A DNA stretch of 7,488 nt from Bacteroidales bacterium (GTDB lineage: Bacteria; Bacteroidota; Bacteroidia; Bacteroidales; UBA7960), in assembly GCA_003451785.1 (NCBI GenBank), contig DMJL01000164.1, positions 1 to 7,488 of the forward strand, read 5' to 3'. Below, piece after piece: positions 7,469-7,488 of this stretch. A program made the position numbers and the translations under genes. How positions within the stretch are numbered: position 1 is the stretch's first letter; each line of letters starts with the position of its first letter. Below the pieces are notes generated by a model, which saw only the letters and a program-made list of their open reading frames with translations, ran no database searches and was not told the DNA's origin.

Positions 7469-7488
7469 TGATAATGAGTAAATATTTT

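Noticed and set aside
7469..7488. Possible alaS promoter in the last 20 bases
   Set aside because: The reverse strand is AT-rich (AAAATATTTAC) but does not match TAnnTTTG, and too little sequence is present to judge.
1..7488. Mobile element, CRISPR, defence cassette or RNA gene
   Set aside because: I saw no transposase, integrase, direct-repeat array, terminal inverted repeats, tRNA cloverleaf or rRNA-like stretch. Nearly all of the window is covered by four conserved coding sequences.

Overview
The window looks like chromosomal core sequence from a member of the Bacteroidota. The evidence is the kinase–RapZ C-terminal fusion, an AddB-like nuclease of the type common in that phylum, an alanyl-tRNA synthetase that reads like Bacteroidota AlaS, fairly AT-rich coding sequence, and no clear Shine-Dalgarno sequences before the starts. 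This placement is from family recognition, not from a search. I see no mobile element, CRISPR array, tRNA or rRNA.

Layout: (1) Bases 3-1127 (+) hold the 3' part of a gene whose start lies before the window. It encodes an AmgK/APH-type sugar kinase joined to a RapZ C-terminal (glucosamine-6-phosphate sensing type) domain. (2) Bases 1124-1861 (+) encode a MurU-like sugar-1-phosphate nucleotidyltransferase. Its start overlaps the stop of the kinase gene in an ATGA. (3) Bases 1862-1964 are a 103-base gap with a weak promoter-like stretch and a small imperfect palindrome. (4) Bases 1965-4835 (+) encode a 956-residue AddB-like protein with a C-terminal PD-(D/E)XK nuclease and four cysteines placed as in an AddB iron-sulfur cluster. 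(5) Bases 4847-7468 (-) encode complete alanyl-tRNA synthetase, convergent with the nuclease and only 11 bases from it. The window ends 20 bases upstream of the alaS start.

The first two genes form a likely translationally coupled pair. By analogy with AmgK and MurU of Pseudomonas and Tannerella, the kinase would phosphorylate MurNAc (and perhaps GlcNAc) at the anomeric carbon and the transferase would then make the UDP-sugar, returning cell-wall sugar directly to peptidoglycan precursors. The RapZ-type domain on the kinase suggests that this salvage could respond to GlcN6P, the entry metabolite of de novo amino-sugar synthesis. That link is the most interesting idea here, and it is inference. 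The nuclease and alaS appear to be ordinary housekeeping genes, unrelated to the first pair.
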